From positions 62,001-126,000 of the forward strand of contig CBDFLP010000018.1 in NCBI GenBank assembly GCA_965249325.1: DNA of 64,000 bases, written 5' to 3'. The DNA is from S5-327 sp965249325 (lineage in GTDB: Bacteria > Chloroflexota > Dehalococcoidia > Lucifugimonadales > Australimonadaceae). Position 1 is the stretch's first letter, and each line of letters starts with the position of its first letter. Below are positions 53,378-62,309 of the stretch, piece after piece. The translations under genes and the position numbers were made by a program. The notes under the pieces are model-generated. The model did not search any database, had not been told where the DNA came from, and saw only the letters and a list, made by a program, of their open reading frames with translations.

Positions 53378-54562
53378 TTATGAAGAGCTGCGTGGGAGCT
53401 CCCTGAGGGTCTTGTTGTAGCGTCTTCGCCGTTCTAACGTCTGGACCTGCACCTCCTTTCTCCGTTGGAGGATCTGCTCCCGCCTTCCGTTGAGCATGTC
53501 TGCGGGCGTCACGTTGGCCAGCGCCTTGTGATAGCGTCGGTAGTTGTAGTAGGCCACGAAGGCGGCGATTGCTGCTTCCAGGGCAGAAGGCATCTCGTAA
53601 GGGACCTGTTTGACGTCCCGCTTGATACTCTGGTGATAGCGCTCGAGCTTGCCATTGGTCTGAGGGTGGAACGGCGCGGCCAGAATGTGCTTGATTCCCA
53701 CCAGGTGCAGGTAGTCTCTGAAGCCACGGGAGACATAACCTGAGCCGTTATCGCTCAGCAGGCTGGTCCGGTCGGCCACTGGGACCTCAGTCATGCCGGT
53801 CTTGTCCACGGCCTCTTGGACCACCTCGATGAGAGAGTCGGTGGTCATGTCCCGCTGGAGCTTGTGGGCCAGTATGAAGCGGGAGTAGTCGTCCATCACG
53901 GTGACCAGGTAGTAGTAGCCCCAACCGATCACCTTGAAGTAGGAGGCGTCGGTAGCCCACATCTGGTGAGGGCCGCTGGTCTTGCGATGGTACTCTTTGC
54001 CGGCCTTGAGCTGCATCTCGGGTGACTTCACAAGACCTTCTCTGCACAGGATGCGATACACAGTGGACTCGGATACAGCGAAGGCCAGGTTGCCTGTAGA
54101 CCACGCTGCCAACTGGCGGCTACTTAGCTCCGGCATCTCCCTGCCCGCTTCCAGCATCGACCGTTCCTCCTGAGGTCTAAGGCGGTTCCACGGTGGAGCG
54201 CTGGCTCCAGGTCGGTCCTCGAGGGATAGCTCGGCTACCAGCTGCTTGAGCTCGCCGTTCTCCCGCTTGAGATCCTGGATCTCCTGCCGGGTGGCATCGC
54301 GCACCGTGTCACGGGACAGCCGCTCCCTGCCCGCCTCCATGAACTCCTTGGTCCACGAGTAGTAGGAGTGGGGCTTGATACCCTCCCGCCGGCACAGGTC
54401 GTTCACGGTGACCTCGCGGCGGAAGCCCTCCAGCACGATACGGATCTTCTCTTCCGGGGTGTATTTGCGCCGGGTAGCCGCTCTAACTCGTCGAACGAAG
54501 GACCTAGTCTGCTCCGACCGCTGATCGGCGGCCTCGGCCTTGCTGACGTCTGACTGGGACAT
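53378..54562 (-). CDS. IS3-family transposase (single open frame)
   Basis: 394 residues from ATG 54562 with AAGGAG upstream. OrfA-like part: HTH RKYTPEEKIRIVLEGFRREV and a coiled coil (QEIQDLKRENGELKQLVAEL). OrfB-like part: rve integrase core with WATDASYFKV, LLSDNGSGYVS and PQTNGKLERYHQSIKRD (DDE). It is one continuous frame where many IS3 members need a -1 frameshift. Terminal repeats were not resolved. It lies next to the IS1182 element. Confidence 0.85.
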   Translation of the reverse strand: MSQSDVSKAEAADQRSEQTRSFVRRVRAATRRKYTPEEKIRIVLEGFRREVTVNDLCRREGIKPHSYYSWTKEFMEAGRERLSRDTVRDATRQEIQDLKRENGELKQLVAELSLEDRPGASAPPWNRLRPQEERSMLEAGREMPELSSRQLAAWSTGNLAFAVSESTVYRILCREGLVKSPEMQLKAGKEYHRKTSGPHQMWATDASYFKVIGWGYYYLVTVMDDYSRFILAHKLQRDMTTDSLIEVVQEAVDKTGMTEVPVADRTSLLSDNGSGYVSRGFRDYLHLVGIKHILAAPFHPQTNGKLERYHQSIKRDVKQVPYEMPSALEAAIAAFVAYYNYRRYHKALANVTPADMLNGRREQILQRRKEVQVQTLERRRRYNKTLRELPRSSS

Positions 54563-54875
54563 CGCTGCTCCTTTCATGAGGTACTCTACCCTCACTTCAG
54601 GAGCTCACACCACTCTCAGACTCTGTCGTATTTGCGAAAAAGGTGTTCAATCGGCACAAACTTATCGATATGCCCGAAGCCAATGTTGCGCTCCAAAGTT
54701 ACGTTCCAGGGCGGCAAGAGCACATCGTCGAAGTAGCCGCCGTGAATTCCCTTGTCGGGATCGGGGTGGTCCACCTCAGGGAAAACGGCGTTGCCAAGTC
54801 GACCGGCTGGAACATTCAGAGACCTCATCATGCCAACAAGCCGTTGCGCCTTGTCCTGACCACCCGACTCGTTGG

Positions 54876-57473
54876 TCAGTAGCATGACCCACATCGGAAA
54901 GAAGCGTGGATTCTCTGGGAAGACCTTCTGCAAACGGAGAGAGGGCTTGTTCGGGCGAGCCCCCAAAATGCGTGTATCTGTAGCAGTCCCAATCGACTAT
55001 TCTCTTCGCTGCCTCCAAGCAACCTGTCCGAGACATCTCGATTGGACCGGGGCTCGGCGACAGCCGCAAGCATTTGGGCATTGACCTCGACCGAATGCAT
55101 GAAGGTAGTTGCGTTGATGAAGTAGGCAATAGGACCGTAGTAGGAGTAGTAGTCGTAAAGCGGGTTAAAGAACTCCGTAGAGTTCGGCGCCATTACCAAT
55201 AGCTCTGGTTTGGAATAGTCTCGCAGGTCACATGGACTCAGTCTCCGGAACTGCACCGTCGCCGCGTGGACTAGATGCAGTAATCTGGTACGAACCACGA
55301 CATCCTGAGTAACGGCTTTCGAGTACTCCAGATATTCTTCGGGTGAGTAGCCGCTGGACCGGTAGTCCTTGGTTGGGGAACCGCTAGTGAAGTATTTCTG
55401 TCCTTGACAGTAAACACATGAGTCGGCAGGCCCGACAGAGAATTGGTCAAATGTACGCTCGATTAGACCATCTTGCGAATCAGTGTTTTCGGTCGGCCCG
55501 TAGACTGTCGAGAATGGGTCGTAGCTCTGGAGCAGTCGCAGCACAGCCTGAATTTCATTGATCTCCAGCCAATCAAGTTGCCAAGCATCGTAGAACGCCT
55601 CTATGCCGAAGACGCTGTGGAGGGCACCTAAAGCCTCTATCTCTTGGTCCGACAGGACTGACCCAGACAGGAAAGGGGCTGCACCTTGAGGAGCGTGGGA
55701 CACGATCGCGGCTTGGAGCCGGGGATGATAGCGTTCTATTTTCTTGAGAATATCTATTTCCAGTTCGGATACGGCAGTGTCTTCTGTCAGTGGCGAACTG
55801 CTAAGCGCCAAGGCTAGTTCCGGCGTAGACGCACCACCAATACGCCGCAGGTAGGCTTTTTCAAAATCGTTCAAGTCGCCGTCCTCCGCGAATGCCGCGG
55901 ACAGCCGGCTCACGAGTCTCTCTGATTCAGTTACAGGAGTTTCCGGCGTTGCCGTGGGAGGTGGCGGACCCAAATGTTCTGACATTTTGGCAAGGAAATA
56001 CAGGTAACGAGCGTCATCAATGGGAAAGCTCAAATCCACAAAGTCTTGTCTAAAGTCCCGGCCGAAGGCCGCACCTAGAGCTGCCACGATGTAGGTACTC
56101 TGGTCAACCGGCGTAACTTCTCCCGACTGATGGTCGAGCTGCACGCCGAACTCTTCAAAGGCTTTGGTCAACCTCTCAAACTTATCCCAGCCATACTCTT
56201 CTCCGTAAGTAATCATCATGAAGTCCAATGCCTGGCTGGTTAGGATGTCGTGTATATCAAACTTCATGCCTTGGTCTACATACTCCTTGAATTGAGCTTC
56301 TTGATAAGCTCTTCCATTACCAAAGTCGAAGACCAAGCTCTCCACTGTTGCATCGTCAATGCCATACTCCTGTTGGTTCTCCAACAGGTCATGGAAGGTA
56401 TAGAACGCACTCAGTACTGCCAAACTCTCTTGTAGGAACGGGGCGGGCGTTGCTATGTCAGTGTAGAACGGTTTTGTCCCACCGAAAAAGTTGTGCCCGT
56501 GCTCGTGAGCCATGACCTCCCACCTATGATGGCCTGAGTTTAGCCCAGGAAAGGCAAAGTCCCCCAATTTGACCCCGTAAGGCATGGTGTGTCCATAAAC
56601 CTCGGGGCTATACTCAATTCTGCAATAGCCGAAGTAGGAATAAGGCGAGATGCCATTGTGCATCTTTGTCAAGCTCCAGGCTTGTGCACTGACAACCCTC
56701 TCCACCTGTTCCCTTGGGACGAACGACTCTTGGAAGAACCTCTCAGGCAATCCGGAGAACTCGCAGTAGATCGTATCTCCTGGGTCTGTGGGAGTCGGAG
56801 TCGCCGTCGGTGGCGGGAGGGAAGACCCCAGCGTGCTCTCCAACAGATCCCTGAGTCCACCAAGACTCAGTCCGCCCTTTAGCCAGCCTGCAACGGTGTG
56901 GTCGGCATTAAGAACCACCGTCATTGGGACGTGGACGACTCCGTAAAGCCTTGACGCCTCCCCGTGATCGTCGAAGACAAAGTCGTACGAGAGGGCCAAC
57001 TCATCAACAATCTCCTGGCCTTCTTGTGGGAAGCCATAGGTTTGAACGCCGATGAACCGCACCCCTCCCCATCTGAGGCCCCTATACACACTTCCTATGT
57101 TTTGCAGGTCCGTCATGCAAGGGTCGCAGCCAGGAAACCAGAACATAAGCACAACAGGGGTGCCTAGCAGATCGGACAGGCGTTGGGGTAGCGATTCCCC
57201 GGCCCGGGTCTCATAGAAATGCAAGCCAAAGTCGGGCGCTGGCATTCCAAGCCGGATTGTCCCAACCGGGCCTGACGTTGGCACGGGGACTAATGGCCGC
57301 GCCGGGGTTGGCGTCGTCGTCGGGGACGGCGTGTTGGTCGGCTCGGGCGTGGCCGTGGACTCCTGCTCGGCTTCGGAAGGGGTCGGCTCAGGTGGGTTGG
57401 AGTCCCCGTTGCAGCCCGCAAGGATACATGCGAGCACAACGGCCAATGTCCCGCAAGCCAACCATCGTGTCAT
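54876..57473 (-). CDS. Lipoprotein fusing thioredoxin-like and HEHGH metalloprotease-like domains (3' end frameshifted)
   Basis: 865 residues from ATG 57473. A signal peptide ends in lipobox ILAGC, then a Thr/Pro linker. Residues about 80-215 are a thioredoxin/TlpA-like domain with CDPC near 115. Residues about 315-350 hold HEHGHNFFGG (HExxH) and, 26 residues after its first His, E in FLQESLAVL, as in gluzincin zinc proteases. The rest is helical with no known domain. After about MLAAVAEPRSN (near 55040) the frame seems to shift; a plausible continuation (ARPNKPSLRLQKVFPENPRF ... RKYDRV) ends at 54616 in another frame. ATGA overlap with the preceding lipoprotein gene. Confidence 0.75.
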   Translation of the reverse strand: MTRWLACGTLAVVLACILAGCNGDSNPPEPTPSEAEQESTATPEPTNTPSPTTTPTPARPLVPVPTSGPVGTIRLGMPAPDFGLHFYETRAGESLPQRLSDLLGTPVVLMFWFPGCDPCMTDLQNIGSVYRGLRWGGVRFIGVQTYGFPQEGQEIVDELALSYDFVFDDHGEASRLYGVVHVPMTVVLNADHTVAGWLKGGLSLGGLRDLLESTLGSSLPPPTATPTPTDPGDTIYCEFSGLPERFFQESFVPREQVERVVSAQAWSLTKMHNGISPYSYFGYCRIEYSPEVYGHTMPYGVKLGDFAFPGLNSGHHRWEVMAHEHGHNFFGGTKPFYTDIATPAPFLQESLAVLSAFYTFHDLLENQQEYGIDDATVESLVFDFGNGRAYQEAQFKEYVDQGMKFDIHDILTSQALDFMMITYGEEYGWDKFERLTKAFEEFGVQLDHQSGEVTPVDQSTYIVAALGAAFGRDFRQDFVDLSFPIDDARYLYFLAKMSEHLGPPPPTATPETPVTESERLVSRLSAAFAEDGDLNDFEKAYLRRIGGASTPELALALSSSPLTEDTAVSELEIDILKKIERYHPRLQAAIVSHAPQGAAPFLSGSVLSDQEIEALGALHSVFGIEAFYDAWQLDWLEINEIQAVLRLLQSYDPFSTVYGPTENTDSQDGLIERTFDQFSVGPADSCVYCQGQKYFTSGSPTKDYRSSGYSPEEYLEYSKAVTQDVVVRTRLLHLVHAATVQFRRLSPCDLRDYSKPELLVMAPNSTEFFNPLYDYYSYYGPIAYFINATTFMHSVEVNAQMLAAVAEPRSNRDVSDRLLGGSEENSRLGLLQIHAFWGLARTSPLSVCRRSSQRIHASFRCGSCY

Positions 57474-57865
57474 GTGCGCCGCCTTATACAAATTGCCCTC
57501 CATATTCCCAACTCACGTTCGGCATGCGGCTTTCTCTCGTCATAGAGGCGGTCGCCAATTAGCACAAACTCTTGGTATGGGCTATCTGCTAGCACATTGG
57601 AGCATCGCGTGCACCCTAAGTCTCGGTACGTTTTGCGCGCTCCTCCAACGCTGACGGGCACTAAGGCCACGAACTGATACTGAGCTGCACGAGGAAGAGC
57701 CAGCCCCTCCGCAGATTCGGGTGTGGTCTCTCCCTGCACATCAGCTGTGAGCTGTGGCGTAGGTACATCCGTCGGAGCCGGAGAAGGCCCCCGGTCCTGT
57801 TCAAATAGGCTACAGCCCGCCGCAGTCAACCCCGCCATCACAAGAGAGCTTCGCCAACTTGCCAA
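57470..57865 (-). CDS. Small lipoprotein with a CxxC motif
   Basis: 131 residues from TTG 57865, preceded by GGAGGTAGG. Signal peptide with lipobox LTAAGC, then a Thr/Pro-rich linker and a soluble domain with RDLGCTRCSNVL. It overlaps the thioredoxin-metalloprotease gene by four bases. The pair of cysteines beside a thioredoxin-like partner suggests a redox relay on the outer face of the membrane, which is inference. Confidence 0.65.
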   Translation of the reverse strand: MASWRSSLVMAGLTAAGCSLFEQDRGPSPAPTDVPTPQLTADVQGETTPESAEGLALPRAAQYQFVALVPVSVGGARKTYRDLGCTRCSNVLADSPYQEFVLIGDRLYDERKPHAERELGIWRAICIRRRT

Positions 57866-58218
57866 GCGCCTACCTCCATCCAGCTTCTACTGCACCCTGC
57901 GTTAGTGCCCTTCCTGTACCGGCCGGAACTGACCGCCGTCTCCGGCGAAGTCTACCGCGGCCGCACATGGGTGCGGGCGAGGCCGCGACCTAACCCCGCA
58001 TGCCGGGCCTTCAGACCGGTTCTCCGAATTGCGCTCGTCCGACACTACATTGTCTTGCGCGATCCTCTAGTTGCCTAGTGGAGTAGGTGTCGGATAGTGG
58101 GCATCTACGACGCAAAACGGAGAACTACAGGCGTTCAGAGGGGTAAATCTCCATCGGAGAGTCTGCCCCGTTCGACTGGCCCACGCTGCTGGCGATGGCG
58201 CCGCAGCATTCAGAGGAG
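57866..58218. other. Gene-free region
   Basis: About 350 bases upstream of the two-gene lipoprotein operon and downstream of the membrane-protein gene. No coding frame, repeat or hairpin of note was seen; it should hold the operon's promoter. Confidence 0.5.
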
Positions 58219-59505
58219 CTACGGTCCGTTGGCCTGAGTGCCGCCGTTGTCCGTTGGCGACCGCTGCAGGTCCAGGAAGCACACGTTCGCCCCTGCGTCC
58301 AAGAAAGACCCCGTTGCATCACGTCCGACGGGCAGCCGGGGAGTTCTCCTCTGAAGCTGGAATACGAAGTCTCGTACGTTGAGCTCCACGTGATTGCCTA
58401 ACTCCCGATCCAGAAGGGTCCTCAACTCGCCGTTGGCGAAACGCCTACCGGGACTGCGGGCGTAGATGCACAACAGGGAGAAGGGACCGCTGCGGATGGC
58501 CGAGGCTTTGTCGCGAACGCGAAAATCGAGCTTGGCCCACGTCCCATCAGTACGAAGGAACACGTTGCCAGCCGCCTTGTCTACAAGCAGGTCAACGTCA
58601 TGGAGCATATCGAACTTGGCACCGACCAAACCCTGATATTGGCCGCCCGTGATTTCAATCTCGTAGCCATTGAACACGGCGACATACTCCGCCTCATTCC
58701 CAGTGGATGGGCTCAGGGACTCAATCTGCCGAGCGATACCGGCGACCCAAGGAGGTGCGTCCGGATACTGCTGCCTGGTGGCCGGTGTACGACGGGCAAT
58801 GCCGCCGCCCTCCGCCGACCGCGTCCACTTTAGAATCGACCCCAACATGCTTCCGCCAAGCGCCGCGATCATGAAAGCCACTCCTATCGCCGTAAAGGCC
58901 AGGAGGCCGTCGCGGTGCCATGTGTCATACTCTTCGGGGGGATATCCCAGTTCTGGCCAGCGGTATTCCCATGTCCACAGCATATTGCCGGACGCGGGGA
59001 ACTGCTCGACCTTGTACAGCACGATCATCACGCCGATGCAGAGGACGAGGAACACAAGGATCGAGCCCAGGGCACAGATGAACCAGTATCGAGCCTGAAC
59101 CAGATCAAGACTCATCTCCGAGTCTCTGAGGGCGTGGGTGACGGTCAGCGCTCCGGCAATCACCGCTCCCAACGCCAAATGAGTTGGCTTCCACCCGTGG
59201 CTCGATAGGACGATGATCGGTAGGTATGCGAGAAGCACAGGCGGCGCACACAACACCGCGCCCCTGGTGAGCGGACTCCAGTGACCTCCCGTGAACCACC
59301 ACTGTCGCCCCCGGAGCCAGCGATAGCAAACGTACCCCACTAAGGCAAGAGCCGAACTCAGTCCGGTAGACAGAACCAGCGGCAGAGGATAGGCCGATAC
59401 GGACTTCAGTGTGAAGAACCCGTATGGGTCTGTTCGGGTAATCAAGGTGAAGGTCATCGGCAGGTTCAGCATCACCAGCAGGGAGACGAGCAGCAGGCGT
59501 CCCAA
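58219..59505 (-). CDS. Polytopic membrane protein with C-terminal soluble domain, family unknown
   Basis: 428 residues from TTG 59505 (no better start). Five or six membrane helices in residues 1-235, with a periplasmic loop (WTWEYRWPELGYPPEEYDTW) between the last two, then a soluble C-terminal domain of about 190 residues (YVAVFNGYEIEITGGQYQGL and LDRELGNHVELNVRDFVFQL). I do not recognise the family. The neighbours are a lipoprotein operon and an excisionase-like gene, and nothing fixes its role. Confidence 0.55.
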   Translation of the reverse strand: MGRLLLVSLLVMLNLPMTFTLITRTDPYGFFTLKSVSAYPLPLVLSTGLSSALALVGYVCYRWLRGRQWWFTGGHWSPLTRGAVLCAPPVLLAYLPIIVLSSHGWKPTHLALGAVIAGALTVTHALRDSEMSLDLVQARYWFICALGSILVFLVLCIGVMIVLYKVEQFPASGNMLWTWEYRWPELGYPPEEYDTWHRDGLLAFTAIGVAFMIAALGGSMLGSILKWTRSAEGGGIARRTPATRQQYPDAPPWVAGIARQIESLSPSTGNEAEYVAVFNGYEIEITGGQYQGLVGAKFDMLHDVDLLVDKAAGNVFLRTDGTWAKLDFRVRDKASAIRSGPFSLLCIYARSPGRRFANGELRTLLDRELGNHVELNVRDFVFQLQRRTPRLPVGRDATGSFLDAGANVCFLDLQRSPTDNGGTQANGP

Positions 59506-59776
59506 CTAGGGTTGGGGCCAGTCAGTCACGGGGGTCGGCGCAAGGTTGTCACCACCGGCCCGCCAGGCATCATCGCGCATCGGCACAGTCCGGTGGCTGC
59601 TCATGGCGCGAGGCACCTAAGCCGAACACATTTCTGGAGCGTCTGCTCCAGAACCTCTCTCAGCAGCCTCCACAAGTCCGCATCGAGCTTGAGCGGCCTC
59701 ATTTCGACGAGCCCGACAAACTGTGAGGCTCGGAGTCCTAGAGAGAATCGTAAGCACATCGTCACCCAGGTCCCTA

Positions 59777-59974
59777 TCACTCCTCCTTTATCTTGCCCGT
59801 CTTGGGATCGTAGTTTTTGGCGAAGCGCACAAGGACTGCGTGCTGGACAAACCATTGGGTTCCCCGTCGCAAAGCCACCAGGCGCTTCGACCTGATGTTC
59901 CGGCGAACGGTCTCCTCACTCACATTGAGAATGGACGCCGCCTGGGGCACGGTATACTCGTCTAGCTTGTTCAT
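59777..59974 (-). CDS. Excisionase-like HTH DNA-binding protein
   Basis: 65 residues from ATG 59974 (MNKLDEYTVPQAASILNVSE); the frame opens upstream without a start signal. TVPQAASILNVSEETVRRNI and RSKRLVALRRGTQWFVQHAV match the small MerR-like excisionase fold (helix, turn, helix, short wing). Such proteins steer excision by recombinases or regulate element genes. It lies upstream of the membrane-protein gene and downstream of the ThiF cassette. Confidence 0.7.
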   Translation of the reverse strand: MNKLDEYTVPQAASILNVSEETVRRNIRSKRLVALRRGTQWFVQHAVLVRFAKNYDPKTGKIKEE

Positions 59975-60376
59975 GGCACTGTCCCGGAAGGTGTAGACGT
60001 TGCTGATGTAGCATACCACACCATTCAATACGCAGGCTATCTTTTGTCCAGGAGGGAACTCGTCGAATACGGGGGACACAAGGAGTTCGCTCCCCGTGCG
60101 GCTGATGGCGTCCGCCCGAAGAATGTTGGGCCGCCGCTTTGACTACCCTCCCCTTCGTGCCCACGATAATTTTGGGCAACAAAAAAGGACCTCACATATG
60201 GATAGGCAGGGGCAGCTACCGTCATCCAACGCTGACCTCCCCTTTGGTGCGACAACCTACTCGGATCGAAATGCAAAAGGCCCCTATATGCAAGGAAAAG
60301 GGCAGGCGGCCGTCACAACGACGACCACCTGCCCCGATTGCTCCTAAGCAGGCCGTACCTTCCGAGAACCCAGCTC
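59975..60376. other. Gene-free region with a terminator
   Basis: About 400 bases between the excisionase-like gene and the acidic-protein gene; contains the terminator at 60296-60336 and no other recognisable feature. Confidence 0.5.
60296..60336 (-). terminator. Rho-independent-type terminator of the ThiF-JAMM cassette
   Basis: On the minus strand GGGCAGG (60328-60334 complement) pairs with CCTGCCC (60300-60306 complement), followed by CTTTTCC. It lies 41 bases after the stop codon of the acidic-protein gene, the last gene of the cassette. Confidence 0.6.
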
Positions 60377-60910
60377 TTAGAACAGCTTCAGCGTCTCTGG
60401 CTGCGGCTGCGCTGCATCTCCCTCGGCAGTTGAGTCCTTCGCCGAACTCTGTTCACGTCGGCCCCGACCCCTGGTAGAGGGTGTGGATCGCGCGCGTGCG
60501 GGATACTTGGGTTCGTCCTCCCACCTGGCCCTCGCCCTTTCGATCACCGCCGGGACTTCCTGCGCTAGCCCGGATAGGTCCGGGCCATCAAACGACTCGA
60601 TGTGCGGGTCCGAAGACGGCCCTTGCACCCCGATGGTGGCTCTGCCGTCCTTGATGGCCAGGACGACCTTCAGGTCCTCGGTCGGGCTGGCCTTGTCGTC
60701 ATCGGTCTGTTCCTCGGCGGGGCCGCTCTCGTCTGGGCCACCACGGTCGTCGGAGACCTGCGAACCCCGCTTGTCCTGGCCGGTCTCGGTCTTGGCGTCT
60801 TGCTCCTTGGTGACCACATCATTCGCGCCGGGCTCCTCACCGCCGAAGAGACTCTCGTAGGCGTTCAAGGCATCCTTACCGGATGCTTCCGTTTCGTTCT
60901 CGTTAGGCAT
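60377..60910 (-). CDS. Acidic, mostly disordered protein of the ThiF cassette
   Basis: 177 residues from ATG 60910, which has AAGGAGAG upstream; a longer frame upstream overlaps noncoding sequence. Residues 1-80 are a charged Glu/Asp/Lys/Gln region (EQDAKTETGQDKRGSQVSDD). A small folded part (DLKVVLAIKDGRATIGVQGP to EVPAVIERARARW) follows, then a basic Arg/Ser tail ending ETLKLF. It may correspond to an accessory protein of PRTRC-like cassettes; I cannot name it. It follows the ThiF gene on the same strand. Confidence 0.6.
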   Translation of the reverse strand: MPNENETEASGKDALNAYESLFGGEEPGANDVVTKEQDAKTETGQDKRGSQVSDDRGGPDESGPAEEQTDDDKASPTEDLKVVLAIKDGRATIGVQGPSSDPHIESFDGPDLSGLAQEVPAVIERARARWEDEPKYPARARSTPSTRGRGRREQSSAKDSTAEGDAAQPQPETLKLF

Positions 60911-60984
60911 GGTTTCTCTCCTTATTCTTCTCTGGCTGTGTTGTGAGCGCCAATCATTAGGGCGCCATCCTGCCGTCCAGGGCG

Positions 60985-61803
60985 TCAAACTATCCTCCGC
61001 CGCCGCCGGCGGCTCGACCTCATCACTCGATTCACCGCCTCGGGGGTGACATAGGTCGGGGTGACGGTGCCCTGTTCCATGTCCAGGTAGAGCCCCATGA
61101 AGGGGCACGTGCCCGCCACCATGCGGCGCACGACCATGAGTACAAGCGACGCCATCATCTGGTTGATGGTGGGGTCCTGGTCGGTGAGGTCGAGGGCCGC
61201 CGCGCAGTCAACGTCCGGAGGGGTTGTCGGCACGGTGGTCAACAGGTCTGGCCGCTGGAGCGTGGGCGCAGGCAGCAGGTAGCAGGTCTCGCCGTCGAAG
61301 GCCGACTCATACCGATGCGACGGTTCGGCCACATTTCCTGTGAGGACCTGTCCTCAGTTGGAGTCGTTGCCCGCGTCGATGAGCCACTGTTGCCGCCCGC
61401 CCCGCAAGCACGCTGCCATAGCCCTGCGTGCGGCGGCGTTGTCGGTGCAGCCGATGAGCAGGCAGTTGCCGTAGCGGGGAAGACCGGCGTAGCGGTGGCC
61501 GTAGGAACCGGAGTCGCCCTCGCGGAAGGCGTGGACCGAGTAGCCGATGGGCCGACCGTACGCCCGCGCCAGCCGGTCGGCGAGGGCCTGGCTTTTGAAC
61601 TTGCCCACATCCTCTGGGTAGAAGTTCTGGCGCAGCAGGTTGTGGGGCTCCACCCGGTCGTGGTCGACCAGGACGATTGTGGCCTCCCGTCCGGTGAAGA
61701 GACGGCAGAGTCCCTCGGCGACGAACCCCCCTGTGCCTCCGCAGCCGGCCACGGTGATCCAGGGGTTGTCGAGCAGGAATTCGTTGTCCAGGTAGTAGGG
61801 CAT
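60985..61803 (-). pseudogene. ThiF/E1-like adenylyltransferase of PRTRC type, with in-frame TGA
   Basis: One reading frame of about 272 codons from ATG 61803 to 60985, broken by a TGA at 61354-61356. Before the stop: nucleotide loop VAGCGGTGGFVAEGL, DHDRVEPHNLLRQNF, and IGCTDNAAARRAM; after DAGNDSN the same frame goes on as GQVLTGNVAEPS ... LLPAPTLQRPDLL and DPTINQMMASLVLMVVRRMV. These are the two halves of PRTRC-type ThiF proteins. A Trp codon (TGG to TGA) at the break is likely. E1 enzymes adenylate C-terminal glycines; the partner is unknown. Confidence 0.8.
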
Positions 61804-61839
61804 GGTTAGGTTACCTCCTTGTTGTTGTCAATATGTGCT

Positions 61840-62286
61840 TCATGGTGATTCAGGCTCTTCGACCAGCAGCCGGACGCCGGGGTTCGGGCCGCCGAAGACC
61901 TGGCCCCATCGGAGCGGGCCGAAGTGCCCGTAGACCCCCATTCGGAGACTCAGCTCCGGACGAGAGGTGTCCAGCTTTCCGACGACGCCGTAGATACGCA
62001 AGCCCTGCTCGTCCCGGTCGTCGGTGCCCGAGAAGAAGGCGCGGGTCTTTCCGTGGGAGTGGAACTCGGCGACCACACCGGCTGGGGGCCGGTAGGTTAG
62101 GGACGAGGCGGTCCCAGCCTGCTCCGGCACCACCAGCCGGTAGGCGGCCCCGTCCCATCGCACCGCGAAGAACCGCTCGGTGCTTGGGGTTTCCTGGAAC
62201 CAGCGCAGCCCCACCTCGCGGATTCGGCCGAATCCGCTCCGCTTCCGTTTGCATATGCTCCGCAGACGCTCCGAATCCGGTCCCAA
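61840..62286 (-). CDS. JAMM/MPN (Mov34-type) metalloprotease, PRTRC protein A-like, N-terminus uncertain
   Basis: About 148 residues from a TTG at 62286. The JAMM zinc motif is complete: AEFHSHGKTRAFFSGTDD (HxHx7Sx2D). RFFAVRWDGAAYRLVVPEQ is the strand before it, LRMGVYGHFGPLRWGQVF the end. The frame is open to 62580, but that part overlaps a recombinase remnant in another frame, so the true 5' end may be lost. JAMM proteins cut isopeptide bonds of ubiquitin-like tags. It lies 36 bases before the ThiF gene, a pairing seen in PRTRC cassettes. Confidence 0.7.
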   Translation of the reverse strand: MGPDSERLRSICKRKRSGFGRIREVGLRWFQETPSTERFFAVRWDGAAYRLVVPEQAGTASSLTYRPPAGVVAEFHSHGKTRAFFSGTDDRDEQGLRIYGVVGKLDTSRPELSLRMGVYGHFGPLRWGQVFGGPNPGVRLLVEEPESP

Positions 62287-62309
62287 CTCCCGGACCCTGA
62301 TACCGGTCT

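Noticed and set aside
60377..62286. CBASS or Bil-type ubiquitin-like antiphage operon
   Set aside because: E1-like and JAMM proteins are present, but no cyclase, effector, E2 or ubiquitin-like gene is seen; the sequences look like PRTRC types.
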